From positions 16,760,818 through 16,824,817 of the forward strand of contig CM037471.1 in assembly GCA_021014325.1 (NCBI GenBank): 64,000 nt of DNA, written 5' to 3'. The stretch comes from Plazaster borealis (Eukaryota; Echinodermata; Asteroidea; Forcipulatida; Labidiasteridae). The position numbers and the translations under genes were made by a program. The notes under the pieces were generated by a model, which was not told the DNA's origin, searched no databases, and saw nothing but the letters and a program-made list of their open reading frames with translations. Shown here in pieces: positions 1-10,350 of this stretch. Every line of letters begins with the position of its first letter. The first letter of the stretch is position 1.

Positions 1-84
1 TTGTTTTTTTTGTTGTTGACTTTTTACCCTAAAACACCTTTTACCCGCAAAAAATTATATAGTATCTTTTAACAATATTATTAA

Positions 85-248
85 GGTCCACTTCACTCTA
101 CTTACCTGTAGAGCAAACTACGTTTGCATGTTCCTATTACCAGCAGGTATATATTCGCTTAAGAGTTTAGTACACCATACAATAGCGCCCTCTGCCGCTA
201 CCCACAGTGCCCCGCGGCATGTACGCCTCGTGAGCTTCCTCTTTTCTC
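85..248 (+). repeat. Left inverted terminal repeat of DIRS copy 1
   Basis: Positions 101-248 are the near-perfect reverse complement of 6297-6444; both contain the block around GGCATGTACGCCTCGTGAGC. The outermost 16 bases are unique to the left end but reappear, inverted, in the internal complementary region at 6142-6187. Small open frames inside the repeat have no sign of coding and mirror each other in the two repeats. Confidence 0.88.
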
Positions 249-379
249 TTAGCGGCAGGTCGGGTAAGACGGATTTATCAGAGCTCCTGATTTTTACTCC
301 GATTCCCCTGTATTCTTTGCTAGAGAAGATAATAAATAAAGATTGAAGAATAAACAAGACAATTGTAGAGTCAGGTCTC

Positions 380-784
380 GTGTTTTCTGTGGTTTGTAGT
401 AGTTTGTTCATTGAGTATGAAGCGTTTTGGGAGAAGACACCTCCCCCGGGACCCGCTGAATTCTCGGGAGGCTGCGGCGATAGCACGACACCGCTATCGA
501 GCCAGCAGTCTCCGGTCCAGCACCCACAGGCATCGGGTGCTGGCAGTTCCGTTGGCCGAGAAGGGGACCCGACACGGTCTCCCTCTCCGGTCACTGTGCT
601 CGGAACTACCAAACGAAAGGGAACCGCCGGCAAGGCTAAAGGCAAGACCTCCTGTGCCGGGGCTGTCCCAAAGAAGGGACGGCAGGGTGGTAAACGTAGC
701 CCAGACACGGGCGTCGTTACTCCCTCCGTTCCACCCCCGAACACGGGGCAGTCAGACATGACTGGCCTGCGTAGTTCGGCGTGA
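380..784 (+). CDS. Possible N-terminal gag segment of DIRS copy 1
   Basis: An open frame of 134 codons lies between the left repeat and the gag body. The protein is rich in Pro, Ser and Gly and has a basic stretch (KRKGTAGKAKGKTSCAGAV), as expected for a nucleic-acid-binding leader of a DIRS gag. No named domain is recognised. It ends at a TGA at 782-784, and the gag body continues in another frame from about 826. It is therefore either a separate small frame or the frameshifted start of gag. The start is uncertain, since a Met in a second frame occurs at 411. Confidence 0.35.
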   Translation: MFSVVCSSLFIEYEAFWEKTPPPGPAEFSGGCGDSTTPLSSQQSPVQHPQASGAGSSVGREGDPTRSPSPVTVLGTTKRKGTAGKAKGKTSCAGAVPKKGRQGGKRSPDTGVVTPSVPPPNTGQSDMTGLRSSA

Positions 785-948
785 CTGACGAGCCCCTGGT
801 GTAGTGACAATCACTGAACGCCAGGATGGACTTTTGTACGGGCCCCGGACCGTACAGCGACCACCCAGTTTGGTGCGCTGGCGGCCGGGCAGGTTGTAAC
901 CAATGCGGAACGGACCGCTTGGGGGATTCCCAGGATTCCCTGGATACC

Positions 949-1943
949 CCGAGAGGCAGTGTTGTAGTCGAGTCACCTGTGTCGAGTCCGAGTCCGAGTC
1001 TCAAGTCACTTGGGTCGAGTCCGAGTCCGAGTCCCGAGTCACTTGGTCCGAGTCCGAGTCCGAGTCACGAGTCACTTGGTCTGAGTCCGAGTCCGAGTCA
1101 CGAGTCACTTGTTTAAATATTGGTTGCAAACCAAATGTCGTAAAAATAAGATTTGGAAATGAAAAAAATAGAACACATTTAATTTGAACAAAGTTCTGTT
1201 AAAGTTTTTGTATAAGTGGGTGTAACCATGGAGGTAGAACTACCTCCATGGTATAACCAAAAGAAACAATACGGGGCGGAACGGCAGATGCCATGATTTA
1301 AAAAATGTTGTACTACTTTTTACTAGTGACGTGACCAAACTTGACGTCGTGTGTGTGTGTCTGTGACGTGTGTTGACCATGTGTAGAAACTGGTGCAAAC
1401 AACACACAGCCATCACAGTGCAATATGCAGGCTGTGTTTTACAGGTACAAGACATGCCATTTCCCTGGTAATATGCATCAAGCACAAGCAGTGGCTATGG
1501 TGTTAACGTTGACAGAATACCAGCATTAATATTGGTGTCGTGCATCCCAGTGTTATTATGCGTATTGAACATACGAATCGAACATACACGCACTGTGCGT
1601 ACATGGCCATTTACACAATAATCACGAACACTATTACTTGCAACACCATACGTCAGTGTACTTATTTCTTGTGCTAGACGTTAATATTCCTCCATGTGCA
1701 CTCCGGGAATGACAATCGGATCATCGGAATTGTTTTAATATTTAAAAAAGGTATTGTTTGTAAAAATACGTGACTCGAGTCACGAGTCCTCGGGGACAAG
1801 TCCGAGTCATGATAGTCGAGTCCGAGTCCGAGTCCGAGTCTTTTGCAGACGTGACTCGAGTCAAGTCCGAGTCACCGAAATTGTGACTCGAGACGGACTC
1901 GAGTCCGAGTCCTGGACTCGAGTCATACAACACTGCCGAGAGG
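949..1943. mobile_element. hAT-type non-autonomous element (MITE) inserted in DIRS gag
   Basis: A 979-bp element at 957-1935 has terminal inverted repeats beginning CAGTGTTGTA and ending TACAACACTG. Perfect 8-bp target duplications, CCGAGAGG, lie at 949-956 and 1936-1943. Ends of CAG..CTG with an 8-bp duplication are the hAT superfamily signature. Both subterminal regions (about 965-1110 and 1770-1925) are packed with GAGTCC/GACTCGAGTC units. The centre (1115-1765) is AT-rich, has no transposase frame and contains a short palindrome at about 1227-1252. It must rely on a hAT transposase in trans. It is younger than the DIRS copy that it interrupts. Confidence 0.88.
965..1110 (+). repeat. GAGTCC-rich minisatellite, left subterminal region of hAT MITE
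   Basis: Four imperfect units of roughly 30 bp, each with two or three GAGTCC hexamers followed by a CACGAGTCACTTGG-like block. A related, less regular array in the opposite end (1770-1925) contains several GACTCGAGTC palindromes. In hAT elements such subterminal arrays are usually transposase-binding sites; that role is inferred here. Confidence 0.8.
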
Positions 1944-3210
1944 GCGCCCTTCAAAAAAGAAGAGCAAAAAAACCAAAGGCAGGCGATCTCACCGCTCTTC
2001 TTCAAGTTCAGACGGGTCATCCAGCCGGTCCCACCGGGGCAAACGCCGCCGGGGTGAGGACTCGGTTTCCAGGGCGGACTTCATGGAGGCCTTCCAGACG
2101 ATTTCGGCGTCCTTATCGGCCCTCTCCACCACCCGCCAGGCGGGCGTTGTTGGGGCTCCGCCAGCCGGGCCTAGCCACGCTCCACAGCCCCTAATCACAC
2201 AACAGTCGTCGATCATCGGCCATGGTTGGTTGGCCCAGGGACCCGTGGACATTCCACACACGGTTAGCCGTGCTCCGGCGTCTGTCCCCGCACTGAGTAT
2301 TCACCCGTCTATGACATTTGATAGTGAGGGAGCGGCACAACCACTGACCTGTGGCCCTGTGCAATTTTCCCACTCAGAGTCACCGAGTGGTCAGCAGTCC
2401 CCTGGGGCATCCCGTACCTCCCTCTCCGGGGACTTCGAGGAAGGAGACGAGGATATTCCACAGCAAATGCAGCGGCTTTCCGTCACTGAGACGGAGCTCA
2501 GACTGGTACAGCGTGATATGATCAGGGTGTTGCACTTACCCTCAACTGCTGACGAGCCCCCACAACCAGAACGGAAGTCGTTCGAGCGGAAGATGGGCCC
2601 ATCGACGGGTAAGGTCGCCGTGTTCCCGACGCTTCCCAGGGACCAAGTATGTGTGGATCGTATTTCCGCCGCCATGAAAACCGGCGAAAGATGGCGTCCA
2701 TTCTCCAGAAGAGAGAACACCTATTACCACTTCCCTTCAGGAGATTTCGATAATTTCTTCACGACGCCTACCCTGTCCGACTCAGCTAAGGACAAGCTGA
2801 CAGCGGACTCGGGAGCCACTGCGGCCAAGAAACCCTTCGCCGTCAAGACACGCGGCAAGCTGGAGGACATTCTCAAGAAATTAGACTCGGCCTCCCGCCA
2901 GGGCATGCGGTCAACCTCATTCCTGCTCCTCCTTATGGAGTACCTAGTATTAGGGTGTGAGGATGACTCGCCGGTGCCGATGGACCTACTCACCGCAGCT
3001 TTTCATTGCCTCGACCATGGCCTCCGCTCAGTGCTGGATCAGTTCTCACGAGTGGCGTCCCTGGCAACCTCGTCCCGCCGGGGGAACGTGCTCGACGCAC
3101 TTTTCCTCCTTTCGCAAGGCGCCCGCAAAAGGTTTGAAGACCTCCCGTTATTGGGTCCGGATCTTTTTGCAGGCAAATTCGAAGAGCTGATGCAGGCTGA
3201 AGCGAAATGA

Positions 3211-5055
3211 CTGAAGGCGACTGAGAAGATTAACCTCAGAAAGCCCCCAGCGCCCACGCCCAAAGCTACACGGGGTACGAACAAGAATACGTTCGTGATT
3301 CCCCGCCGGCAACTACTGAAGTCGGCCCGGGGTAGTTTTCGGGGCCACCCCGGCAACAACGCCTCGGGTACGCGACCCTCGCAGACCCAGTCAGCCTCCG
3401 GGCAACAACGGCCCCAACACAGCCGTGGAACTCATATTTACACGTCCCGATCAGACCGGAGCACTGGAAATTCCTTTGGTTCCAATACAAAGACATCCGA
3501 TACGAATTTACAGTGCTCCTGTTCGGGCTCTCTACCTCACCCCGGGTGTTCACCCCGGGTGTTCACCCGGATTGCGAGGGCAATCGGGGCAACGCTACGG
3601 AGACAGGGTGTGATGATCTTCATGTACCTCGACGATTGGCTGATTGTGGGTCAATCTCGCGAGGCCACGGCGAGGGCTCTCAGCCTCACCGTATGCATCA
3701 CATTCGATCTCGGGTTCATCTTCAACACCGAGAAGTTACACCCTGTCCCCTCCCAGTTTCCAATTTTCCTGGGAGCGGCGCTCAACCTTCAGAGGGGGCT
3801 GGCCCGCCCGACGGAGGAACGCCTGTCGAATCTACGACAGTGCGTCTCCCTCTTTATTCCACCAACAGTGGCCCCAGCACAGGCATGGCTCAGACTTCTC
3901 GGTCTCATGGCCAGCCTGGTGGACATCGTGGATTTTTGCAGACTGCGGATGCGCCCCATCCAGCTTCACCTGCTATCATCCTACCGGCCAAGCCGTCACG
4001 GCATAAATCATCCAGTGCCGGCCACACCCTGGCTGCTTCCGCACCTCCAATGGTGGCTCAACCCTGCCAACCTTACGGGGGGGCGGGCCTTTCGCAGGCC
4101 GCAGCCATCTCTGACCATCACAACAGACGCGTCACTTTCCGGCTGGGGGGCCACCCTACCCCCACGCCAAGCGGCGGGTCTGTGGGGCCCTGAGCACCGC
4201 TCGAGCCATATAAACGTACTCGAACTGTTGGCAGTATCCAACGCACTCGAACACTTTCGTACCCGAATTACGGGTCATGCGATTCTGATTCGATGCGACA
4301 ACACCACGGTGGTGGCGTACATCAATCGCCAGGGGGGCACCCAATCGGGCCGTCTGTGCGCACTCACATGGGAGCTCCTCCATTGGTGCATGCGCCACAG
4401 AGTAACACTTTCGGCGGCCCACCTTCCGGGCGAGGAGAACACTACCGCCGATGCCCTTTCCAGGGGTTGGATCCTCCCAACAGAGTGGACACTGCGCCCG
4501 CAGGTCGTCCAAATTCTTTTTCGACTGATCGACCGACCACACGTCGATCTGTTTGCCTCACGGGACAACCACCAGCTCCCAGTCTACTGCACAAGGGTCC
4601 CCGACCCCCATGCATGGCAGACGGACGCTCTGGCAATACGGTGGGACGGCCTACTGGCTAACGCCTTTCCCCCGTTCTCCCTCATCCCTCGGGTGCTAGC
4701 CAAACTGGAGCAGGAGAACTGCAAGGTCCTCCTCATAGCCCCCTTTTGGCCCCGCCAGCCATGGTTTACGAGACTATCCAACCTCCTCGTTCACCGGCCG
4801 GTGGTGCTGCCGCAAAGGACAGACATACTGTTCCAGCCCAGCTCGGGTTTTCTACACCCGGCCCCGCAGGAACTTCACCTAACGTGCTGGGTGCTATCGT
4901 GCAATCCCTCCGCACGGCAGGACTTTCTCAGCGAGCTGCGACTATTGCAGCCGGCAGCCGAAGGGAATCTACCAGGAGGACCTACAACAGCAGACTACGT
5001 CATTTCTACAAGTGGTGCAGACAACGGTCTCTGCATCCCCCCGATACTTCTTTAG
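3211..5055 (+). pseudogene. DIRS copy 1 reverse transcriptase/RNase H, RT N-terminus deleted
   Basis: This would copy the element's RNA to DNA. The gag frame runs into the region after the nonsense codon. At about 3430-3560 a second frame gives a DIRS RT segment (from YLHVPI to FGLSTSPRVFT). A 13-bp direct duplication at about 3538-3570 then shifts the reading to the frame that carries the catalytic YLDD (FMYLDDWLIVG, about 3620-3655). The part of RT before YLHVPI, including the first catalytic Asp block (LDFKDA in the second element), is missing. The RNase H domain follows with TDASLSGWGA, NVLELLA, CDNTTVVAYINRQGG and a final ADALSR, so all four acidic residues are kept. The C-terminal region overlaps the recombinase gene by about 310 bp, as is usual in DIRS elements. 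Confidence 0.85.
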
Positions 5056-5973
5056 GGGAGGTGGCAGATTTCCTGGTATATTTGTTTGAAAGTGACCTTG
5101 CTACGACCACGGTTAGGAACTACTGTTCGGCCATTGCAGCAGTTCACGGCGGCTTCCCCGACGGTTCCTCGGTGTCAGACAATCAGGCACTAGGTCAACT
5201 GATTAAGGGGATGTTCGTTTCCCGTCCTCCAACACGTAAGCTGGTGCCCTCTTGGGACCTCTTCAGTGTACTATCAGCTTTGTCAAGGCCCCCGTACGAG
5301 CCAATGGGTGGCTCGACTCTGTTACAAATGTCCATAAAAGTCACTTTCTTGCTAGCAGTGGCCACGTCTAGAAGACGTAGCGAACTGCACTCTCTGACGC
5401 TAGACCCGGGACACATCCGATGGGAACCGGGTGGTGTCCGCCTGATTCCGAAGGCAGGTTTTCTGACAAAGAACCAATCAGACTCCTTTTCACCCCCGGA
5501 TATCTTTGTGCCGGACATCAAGTCACTCTCGTCTGAGCCAAACGACAGATTGTGGTGTCCAGTCAGGGCCCTGAAATGGTATATTGACCGCACGAAGACA
5601 CTTCGTACGGGACTTTCACAACTGTTTATCACAATGACCCCGCCTTATCGGCCGGCCTCTCAGGACACAATTGCCCGATGGATAGTGACAGCCATCCGCT
5701 CAACCCAGGAGGTCCCCGCAGGTGGGGACTCTGGGCCAGTCCATGCACACGACGTCAGGGCACTTTCCACTTCATGGGCCTTCTTTAAGGGCGTCCCCAT
5801 GAAGGACATCACGCAAGCAGCGTGCTGGAAGACTCCCAACACCTTTACCGAGTGCTATCCTCAAGGATGTCCTCCAGACGGAGGGCAGAGCAGGACGAAC
5901 AGTGCTGAGGGCGGCTAGCCAGGCCTCATCTCATCCACGGGACACTCACCAACAAGGGACCTCCCGAGTTTAG
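4746..5973 (+). pseudogene. DIRS copy 1 tyrosine recombinase, frameshifted after the catalytic Tyr
   Basis: This would integrate the circular DNA copy. A 390-codon frame starts at 4746 inside the RT/RNase H gene. After a variable N-terminus it has the core-binding domain (RRTYNSRLRHFYKWC) and the catalytic domain with the first Arg in TSRRRSELHSL, the H-x-x-R box as HAHDVRALSTSWA, and the Tyr in FTECY at about 5845-5860. In the second element the Tyr is followed by LRDVLQT. Here one extra C directly after the Tyr codon shifts the frame, ending the open frame at 5918; without the shift it would run to a TAG at 5971-5973. All catalytic residues are present, so only the C-terminal tail is damaged. 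The start codon is a guess, because the frame is open further upstream. Confidence 0.88.
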
Positions 5974-6141
5974 GTGAGTTCCCTTTGTTCGGATTATTAT
6001 TGCTTTTGCTGTGTATCATATTGTGGTCATAGAAGAACCTACATGATTATGTATATACATAGGGCAATGTGACAAGTTTCACTGAGTGGTAGGCCATACA
6101 ATGGCATCTCGCATACCCACCGCCTTGTCCGGTGCTAGTCT

Positions 6142-6244
6142 ATGCAAACGTAGTTTGCTCTACAGGTAAGTAGAGTGAAGTGGACCCCCCCCCCACAGTA
6201 GTGTGGAGGGGGTCTACGAACGAGTACTTACCTGTAGAGCATCC
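6142..6244. repeat. Internal complementary region of DIRS copy 1
   Basis: Two short blocks lie side by side. 6142-6187 is the reverse complement of the outermost left end (about 83-128). 6187-6242 is the reverse complement of the outermost right end (about 6427-6488), including the CTCGTTCGTAGACCCCCTC block. This joined copy of the two element ends is the hallmark of DIRS elements and is thought to template the junction of the circular intermediate. Confidence 0.9.
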
Positions 6245-6295
6245 CTCCTGCCTTCCCCACTATACTCGATTGCTTGGGTGTTTGAATTGAACGCT

Positions 6296-6488
6296 TGAGA
6301 AAAGAGGAAGCTCACGAGGCGTACATGCCGCGGGGCACTGTGGGTAGCGGCAGAGGGCGCTATTGTATGGTGTACTAAACTCTTAAGCGAATATATACCT
6401 GCCGGTAATAGGAACATGCAAACGTAGTTTGCTCTACAGGTAAGTACTCGTTCGTAGACCCCCTCCACACTACTGGGGGGGGGGGGGT
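6296..6488 (-). repeat. Right inverted terminal repeat of DIRS copy 1
   Basis: 6297-6444 pairs with 101-248 in inverted orientation. The outer part (about 6445-6488) is unique to this end apart from its inverted copy in the internal complementary region, and it ends in a long run of G. Confidence 0.88.
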
Positions 6489-7820
6489 TCAACGTATTGG
6501 TTGTGTGCAGTCCTCAGTCCTTTCTGTGTCCTGCAGAAAAGTTATAGGCTCAGTTTTGATTCAAACCCATAAGGCTGCATCTAGAGCAGATTTCTTGAAA
6601 GCTAGACTGCTCTTGGTAATGATTTGTTTATGATTTGTTCATGATTTGTTCACTTGTTTTGTTGCAAGAACATTTTATACATAAAACTAGCATAATGAAA
6701 GGGAAGTTACATGAGAACATTCATCATCATGTTGACTTTCCTTTATAGAGAGTAAAATGTATTTGGCTACACAGTAGTTTATAACAAGTTGTAATTGTGA
6801 GGAGGGCCAATTGATAGAACACCCTGTATTTAATTGTTTTACCTTTTTGTAAATTGTATGGTGAACATTTTACACACTTCATTTTGTGCATCTTCCAGGA
6901 TTTTGTTGTCAAATCTCAAGATCTCCAATTATTTTATATCGTCTCCAGTTATTTCAATAACATTAATATGATTCACATTCCGAACTGATTTGAAAATGCT
7001 AGTTTTATACAATTTTACTGTTTTTGGGGAGAAGGTAGTAATCTTGTCCAAAAATATGATGTGATTACTCTGCATTGCAATATTTTCTCGCAGAAAAAGA
7101 AATGGAAGTTCAGCAAACACCTCTTGTAAATAACAAAAACCTACTAATTGTAGGTCTCAATTGTTGACAAACCACAGAGACTTTGATTGCTACATGTATA
7201 CATGTATACTGAAATCAGCAGATGGTTTCCACAAGCCCATTTTTTTTTGTTTTTTTTGGGGGGGGGTCAGAGTAAGGCCTTATCAATGCACATAGGTGAT
7301 GAACATGGAAATTGTGTTAACTGTTATTCAGTTGAAGTATAATGATGGGTTAAACAAAGAAAAATTGACTCAACCCAAAATTATTTAAAAGTTATCCAGT
7401 TTCCCTTGTGGTTTATTACTTGACAGTTGAAATATACTGAAATTGTTTACACAAGTTAGAGGGGATCTACAAAGGAAACTTGTTTAGATTATTAGAGGTT
7501 CCGGCCCTACAGCCGAAATGCCTTTTGTTTTGTTAAGATTTTTATTTTGTTTATTGATATCTTGATGCTTTAACACAATAATGCACCAAGAAGATACATG
7601 TAGGTACCCCGCCCAAAAATTGCAGATAATACATATAATGCAATGGTCAAGTTTGACTAAATTAGCCCAAACTCTGTCTAGTCAAGGGTGGACTACGCTA
7701 GTCGACTATTTGGATCCGACATTATTATGGTTGCGTTAACATGACATGACTAGAGTCGTTTGCACTTCAACTTCTGTGTGCATGCCCTAACTATGTCACT
7801 AGACAACCACTAACTTTGGT
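6489..7820. other. Non-coding stretch between DIRS copy 1 and a LINE tail
   Basis: AT-rich DNA with no recognisable gene. Around 7500-7620 is a block (AATGCCTTTTGTTTTGTTAA) that recurs in similar form near 23960-23990, so part of it is an unclassified interspersed repeat. A T/G-rich low-complexity tract lies at 7240-7265. Confidence 0.5.
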
Positions 7821-7827
7821 CTAAGAA

Positions 7828-8440
7828 AGCCAGAGTTCATGTTGCTGATATTAGTTTTACATTTTCTATCAGATCAATTTTAGATTATGCTTGCCAAGTG
7901 TGGCACACATCTATTACGATTAATCAGTCTAACTACATTGAACAAGTACAGAAACGTGCCTGTCGTCTCATTTTAGGACAGGAATATTATTCGTATTCTC
8001 AGGCTCTGTTGAGGCTCAATTTTTTTACTTTAGAAACCAGGAGGTGCAACCTCATGCTTAAGTTTGGGAATAAACTGACAAATTCCGTCATATGCTTCCC
8101 TTTCGCAATGAGAACATAGTGGATAAATACCAACTTGGGTCAGGAAAAAAACTGGAGCTTGTCATACCCAGGTGTAAAACGGAGTGCTACAAAAGATTAC
8201 TATTCCTTCACTTGTTAGAATTTTAAAGTGACTTCGTTTTGTGTTTGTTTTGTAATGTCCTGAGCTTCTTTTGCCCTTTTTTTTTTGGGGGGGGGGGGCT
8301 TTTTATATTTGTAATTTTACTGTTTATTGCAATTTTAACATTTGTAAATTTGAATTTTTTTCGACCTCTAGGCTGCTTTAATTTGAATTTTTTTACAATA
8401 AACCATAAACCACTAGTTAACCATTGGTCTTTGCGCAAAC
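7828..8440 (+). pseudogene. LINE reverse transcriptase C-terminal fragment and 3' region
   Basis: From about 7833 to 8120 one frame resembles the C-terminal part of non-LTR reverse transcriptases of the Jockey/CR1 group: a SILDYACQVWH motif, then IEQVQKRACRLILG and a LETRR motif. This is the typical thumb/connection segment after the catalytic palm. The copy is 5'-truncated, as is common when LINE reverse transcription stops early. An AT-rich 3' part follows to about 8440. Confidence 0.7.
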
Positions 8441-8562
8441 TTGCTCAATAATTATCACAATGTGTCTCCATTGCTCGTGTTGTTGATGATGATATTGGCC
8501 AGTGGCGCTGGGGTTGATTGCAGTAATAACCTATGATAGGGTCTTTCTTGTCCTTTTTTTAT

Positions 8563-8915
8563 TTAAAGGCAAAGTATACCTTTTGGTTTTTGGAACCATT
8601 TGATTGTTTTAATCCTATATAAATAAAGATATACAATAAAACTAACCTGTGAAAATTTCATTTTAAAATCTTGAGCGATAATGTCCATGCAGGAAGTTAT
8701 CAGTAATTGGAATACACAATCTGAGAAACAGTTCATGCAGAAATGTTTCTTAGATTTAAAAGGTTTTTGAATCCCTCTCTCTAAAACCATATTTCTTGAA
8801 AGGGAATTGTTTCTCAAGATGTTATACATTATCAACAGCTGCAGTGCTTCTTACCAATTTAGTTTTTGTGATAATTTTTTTTGGAGTAATTACCAAAGGC
8901 ATACCCTTCCTTTAT
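8563..8915. mobile_element. TTAA-type MITE, copy 1
   Basis: 8567-8911 has inverted ends (AGGCAAAGTATACC versus AGGAAGGGTATGCC on the other strand), flanked by TTAA on the left and TTAT on the right. Its right half carries a block close to TTCTCAAGATGTTATACATT followed by ATCAACAGC, which also occurs in the two MITEs at 45.34 and 45.99 kb. TTAA targets point to piggyBac- or Kolobok-like transposases. It is non-coding. Confidence 0.65.
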
Positions 8916-9106
8916 GAAAGTAAAATGTATAAAAACATTTTGCAAAGCACTTTGAAAACAACTAAACGGAGCACGGTCATAAAAGGTGTGTATGTTTTAG
9001 TTTTGAAATTCATAGTATTAGTTTGTCAATCTGCCCTGAATGGACCGTGCACCTTATGTCTGCAACAGCTTTTACGGGAAGCACTCTTTTCAACCATTTT
9101 GAAGCT

Positions 9107-10350
9107 TCAACCAATGCGATCCATATACCCGCAATGGAACTCCCTCCAACTGCTTAATCTTTTCCTCACACACTTGCAAAAGAGGCTGCTGTTCCTTCGG
9201 TAGTCTATTTCCATATTGAGTACATGTACCATATCAGTTGCGCCAGTATCGACTAATAAACAAAATTTAATTGACCGCATTGATCCTTCCACAAACAAGC
9301 CATAGGACGGCCCAATTACTGGTGATGTGGCAACATGACCTGGATCACTGTTCACTCCTGCTTTGGGCCCTGGTCATTGCTTATCCTTCCCACGGTAGGC
9401 TGTTTCTCGTTCCCCTGCTAAAAAAAAGGCGCTTTCTTCTTGGTTGTGTACATTCTCTCGCGAAATGACCCCTCACCCCGCAGTTATGGCATTCATATTT
9501 GCCTTGTATCTATTCACAGGGGGGCGGTGAACCATTTATCTGATCAGGTAGGCCTACCATTTCAGATGCCTGTTTCGTCCATTGCTGTGGCAACAATATG
9601 CTTAATATTCTCTCCATCTAACTGTTGAGCCATATCGCTCACACACTTCGATTGCTTACTTAGAGTTTGTTTAACCAACTGAAATCTATCCTTCACATCA
9701 TCTGCCCCTCAGGCAAACTTAAATGGTATTTCAATGGTATTTCAACTGTTCGTGTGGCCTCTACTTTAGGGAAGTTTTCCATCTCAAGGGCAGCCTTTAA
9801 AGCCTCTGACAAATCCCTAGGTCTTGCCCGAAATATGCCCGCACGTACATACTGGTCGGACACCGCATCCACAAAATGATTGTTCTCCAACTGGTCTCTT
9901 GCCTCCTCTGCAATTTCTGGGTATGTACATTATAATAGCTAACTCATGTATAGCTGGACATAATTCTTGAAGTGTTTGTGTTGGCTTCTTCCGACTCGAC
10001 CATTGTATCATTTTATGTCCGTTTATGCTCATGATTAGTGCCAAGAATACAGACTGCATTTCCCTGAAGACCTGCAGCCAAGCACACGTAAGCCCGTATC
10101 TCATCCAATTGGTTTACCAATCGACAACTCTCAAAATGCCTGTAATATTTATTCCATGGGACTTTACCGTTACATCTATCAGTATCAGGTACAATACTTG
10201 GGCGTCAGGGATCCTGTGAACTTTGTACAGTCCCCTCACTTTTCTCAACAACTCTCGCATCAATGTATATTCAGTTTGCGGTAACGCCATCTTCTTAGCT
10301 GTTAAGATTTGTTCTTTGAGAACTTGTTTTGCTACTTCTTCTACTGCCAC
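9107..10350 (-). pseudogene. gag-pr: Decayed Gypsy-like gag/protease remnant
   Basis: Three frames read on the minus strand give parts of a retroviral-type polyprotein in the right order. At 10114-10350 is a helical gag-like N-terminus. At 9693-9890 is a gag segment (RARPRDLSEALKAALEMENF). At about 9449-9491 is a CCHC zinc knuckle (CHNCGVRGHFAREC, spacing C-2-C-4-H-4-C). At about 9250 is the aspartic protease signature LLVDTGAT. No RT follows at lower coordinates, so the copy is truncated. Frameshifts separate the parts. No LTRs were found. It would have encoded capsid, nucleocapsid and protease of a Ty3/Gypsy element. Confidence 0.65.

Larger units (their letters stand above)
826..3210 (+). 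pseudogene. gag: DIRS copy 1 gag, split by a MITE and ended by a nonsense codon
   Basis: Gag of DIRS elements is the presumed RNA-packaging protein. The body (about 375 codons from 2083) matches the gag of the second DIRS element in this window: both share an RDM motif, an AKDKL motif, a LLLLMEY/LLLLSEY helix and an LDQF motif near the C-terminus. Directly upstream in frame is a basic Ser-rich tract (KKKSKKTKGRRSHR) from about 1950. A hAT-type MITE occupies 957-1935. The frame open before it (826-956) meets the basic tract in the same frame if the MITE and one 8-bp target duplication are ignored. The TGA at 3208-3210 replaces an Arg codon found at the same place in the second element, and the frame then stays open into the RT region. 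The true start upstream of 826 is unclear. Confidence 0.75.
85..6488 (+). mobile_element. DIRS-like tyrosine-recombinase retrotransposon, copy 1 (near full length, defective)
   Basis: The element has the full DIRS plan: inverted terminal repeats, gag, RT with RNase H, an overlapping tyrosine recombinase, then an internal complementary region just before the right repeat. DIRS elements copy through a circular intermediate and integrate with a tyrosine recombinase, not a DDE integrase. Consistent with this, no integrase or LTR is seen and no target duplication is evident at the ends. The copy is dead or non-autonomous: gag has a premature stop and a 979-bp insertion, RT lacks its N-terminal half and carries a 13-bp duplication, and the recombinase frame shifts after the catalytic Tyr. 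A second, diverged copy lies at 50.6-55.86 kb. The left border is where similarity to the internal complementary region stops; the right border is the end of the G-run at about 6488. Confidence 0.9.

Noticed and set aside
128..346. Open frame inside the left DIRS terminal repeat
   Set aside because: The mirrored frame occurs in the right repeat, and no protein family is recognised; it is repeat DNA.
4008..4781. Minus-strand open frames over the DIRS RNase H gene
   Set aside because: They are GC-driven shadows of the plus-strand gene.
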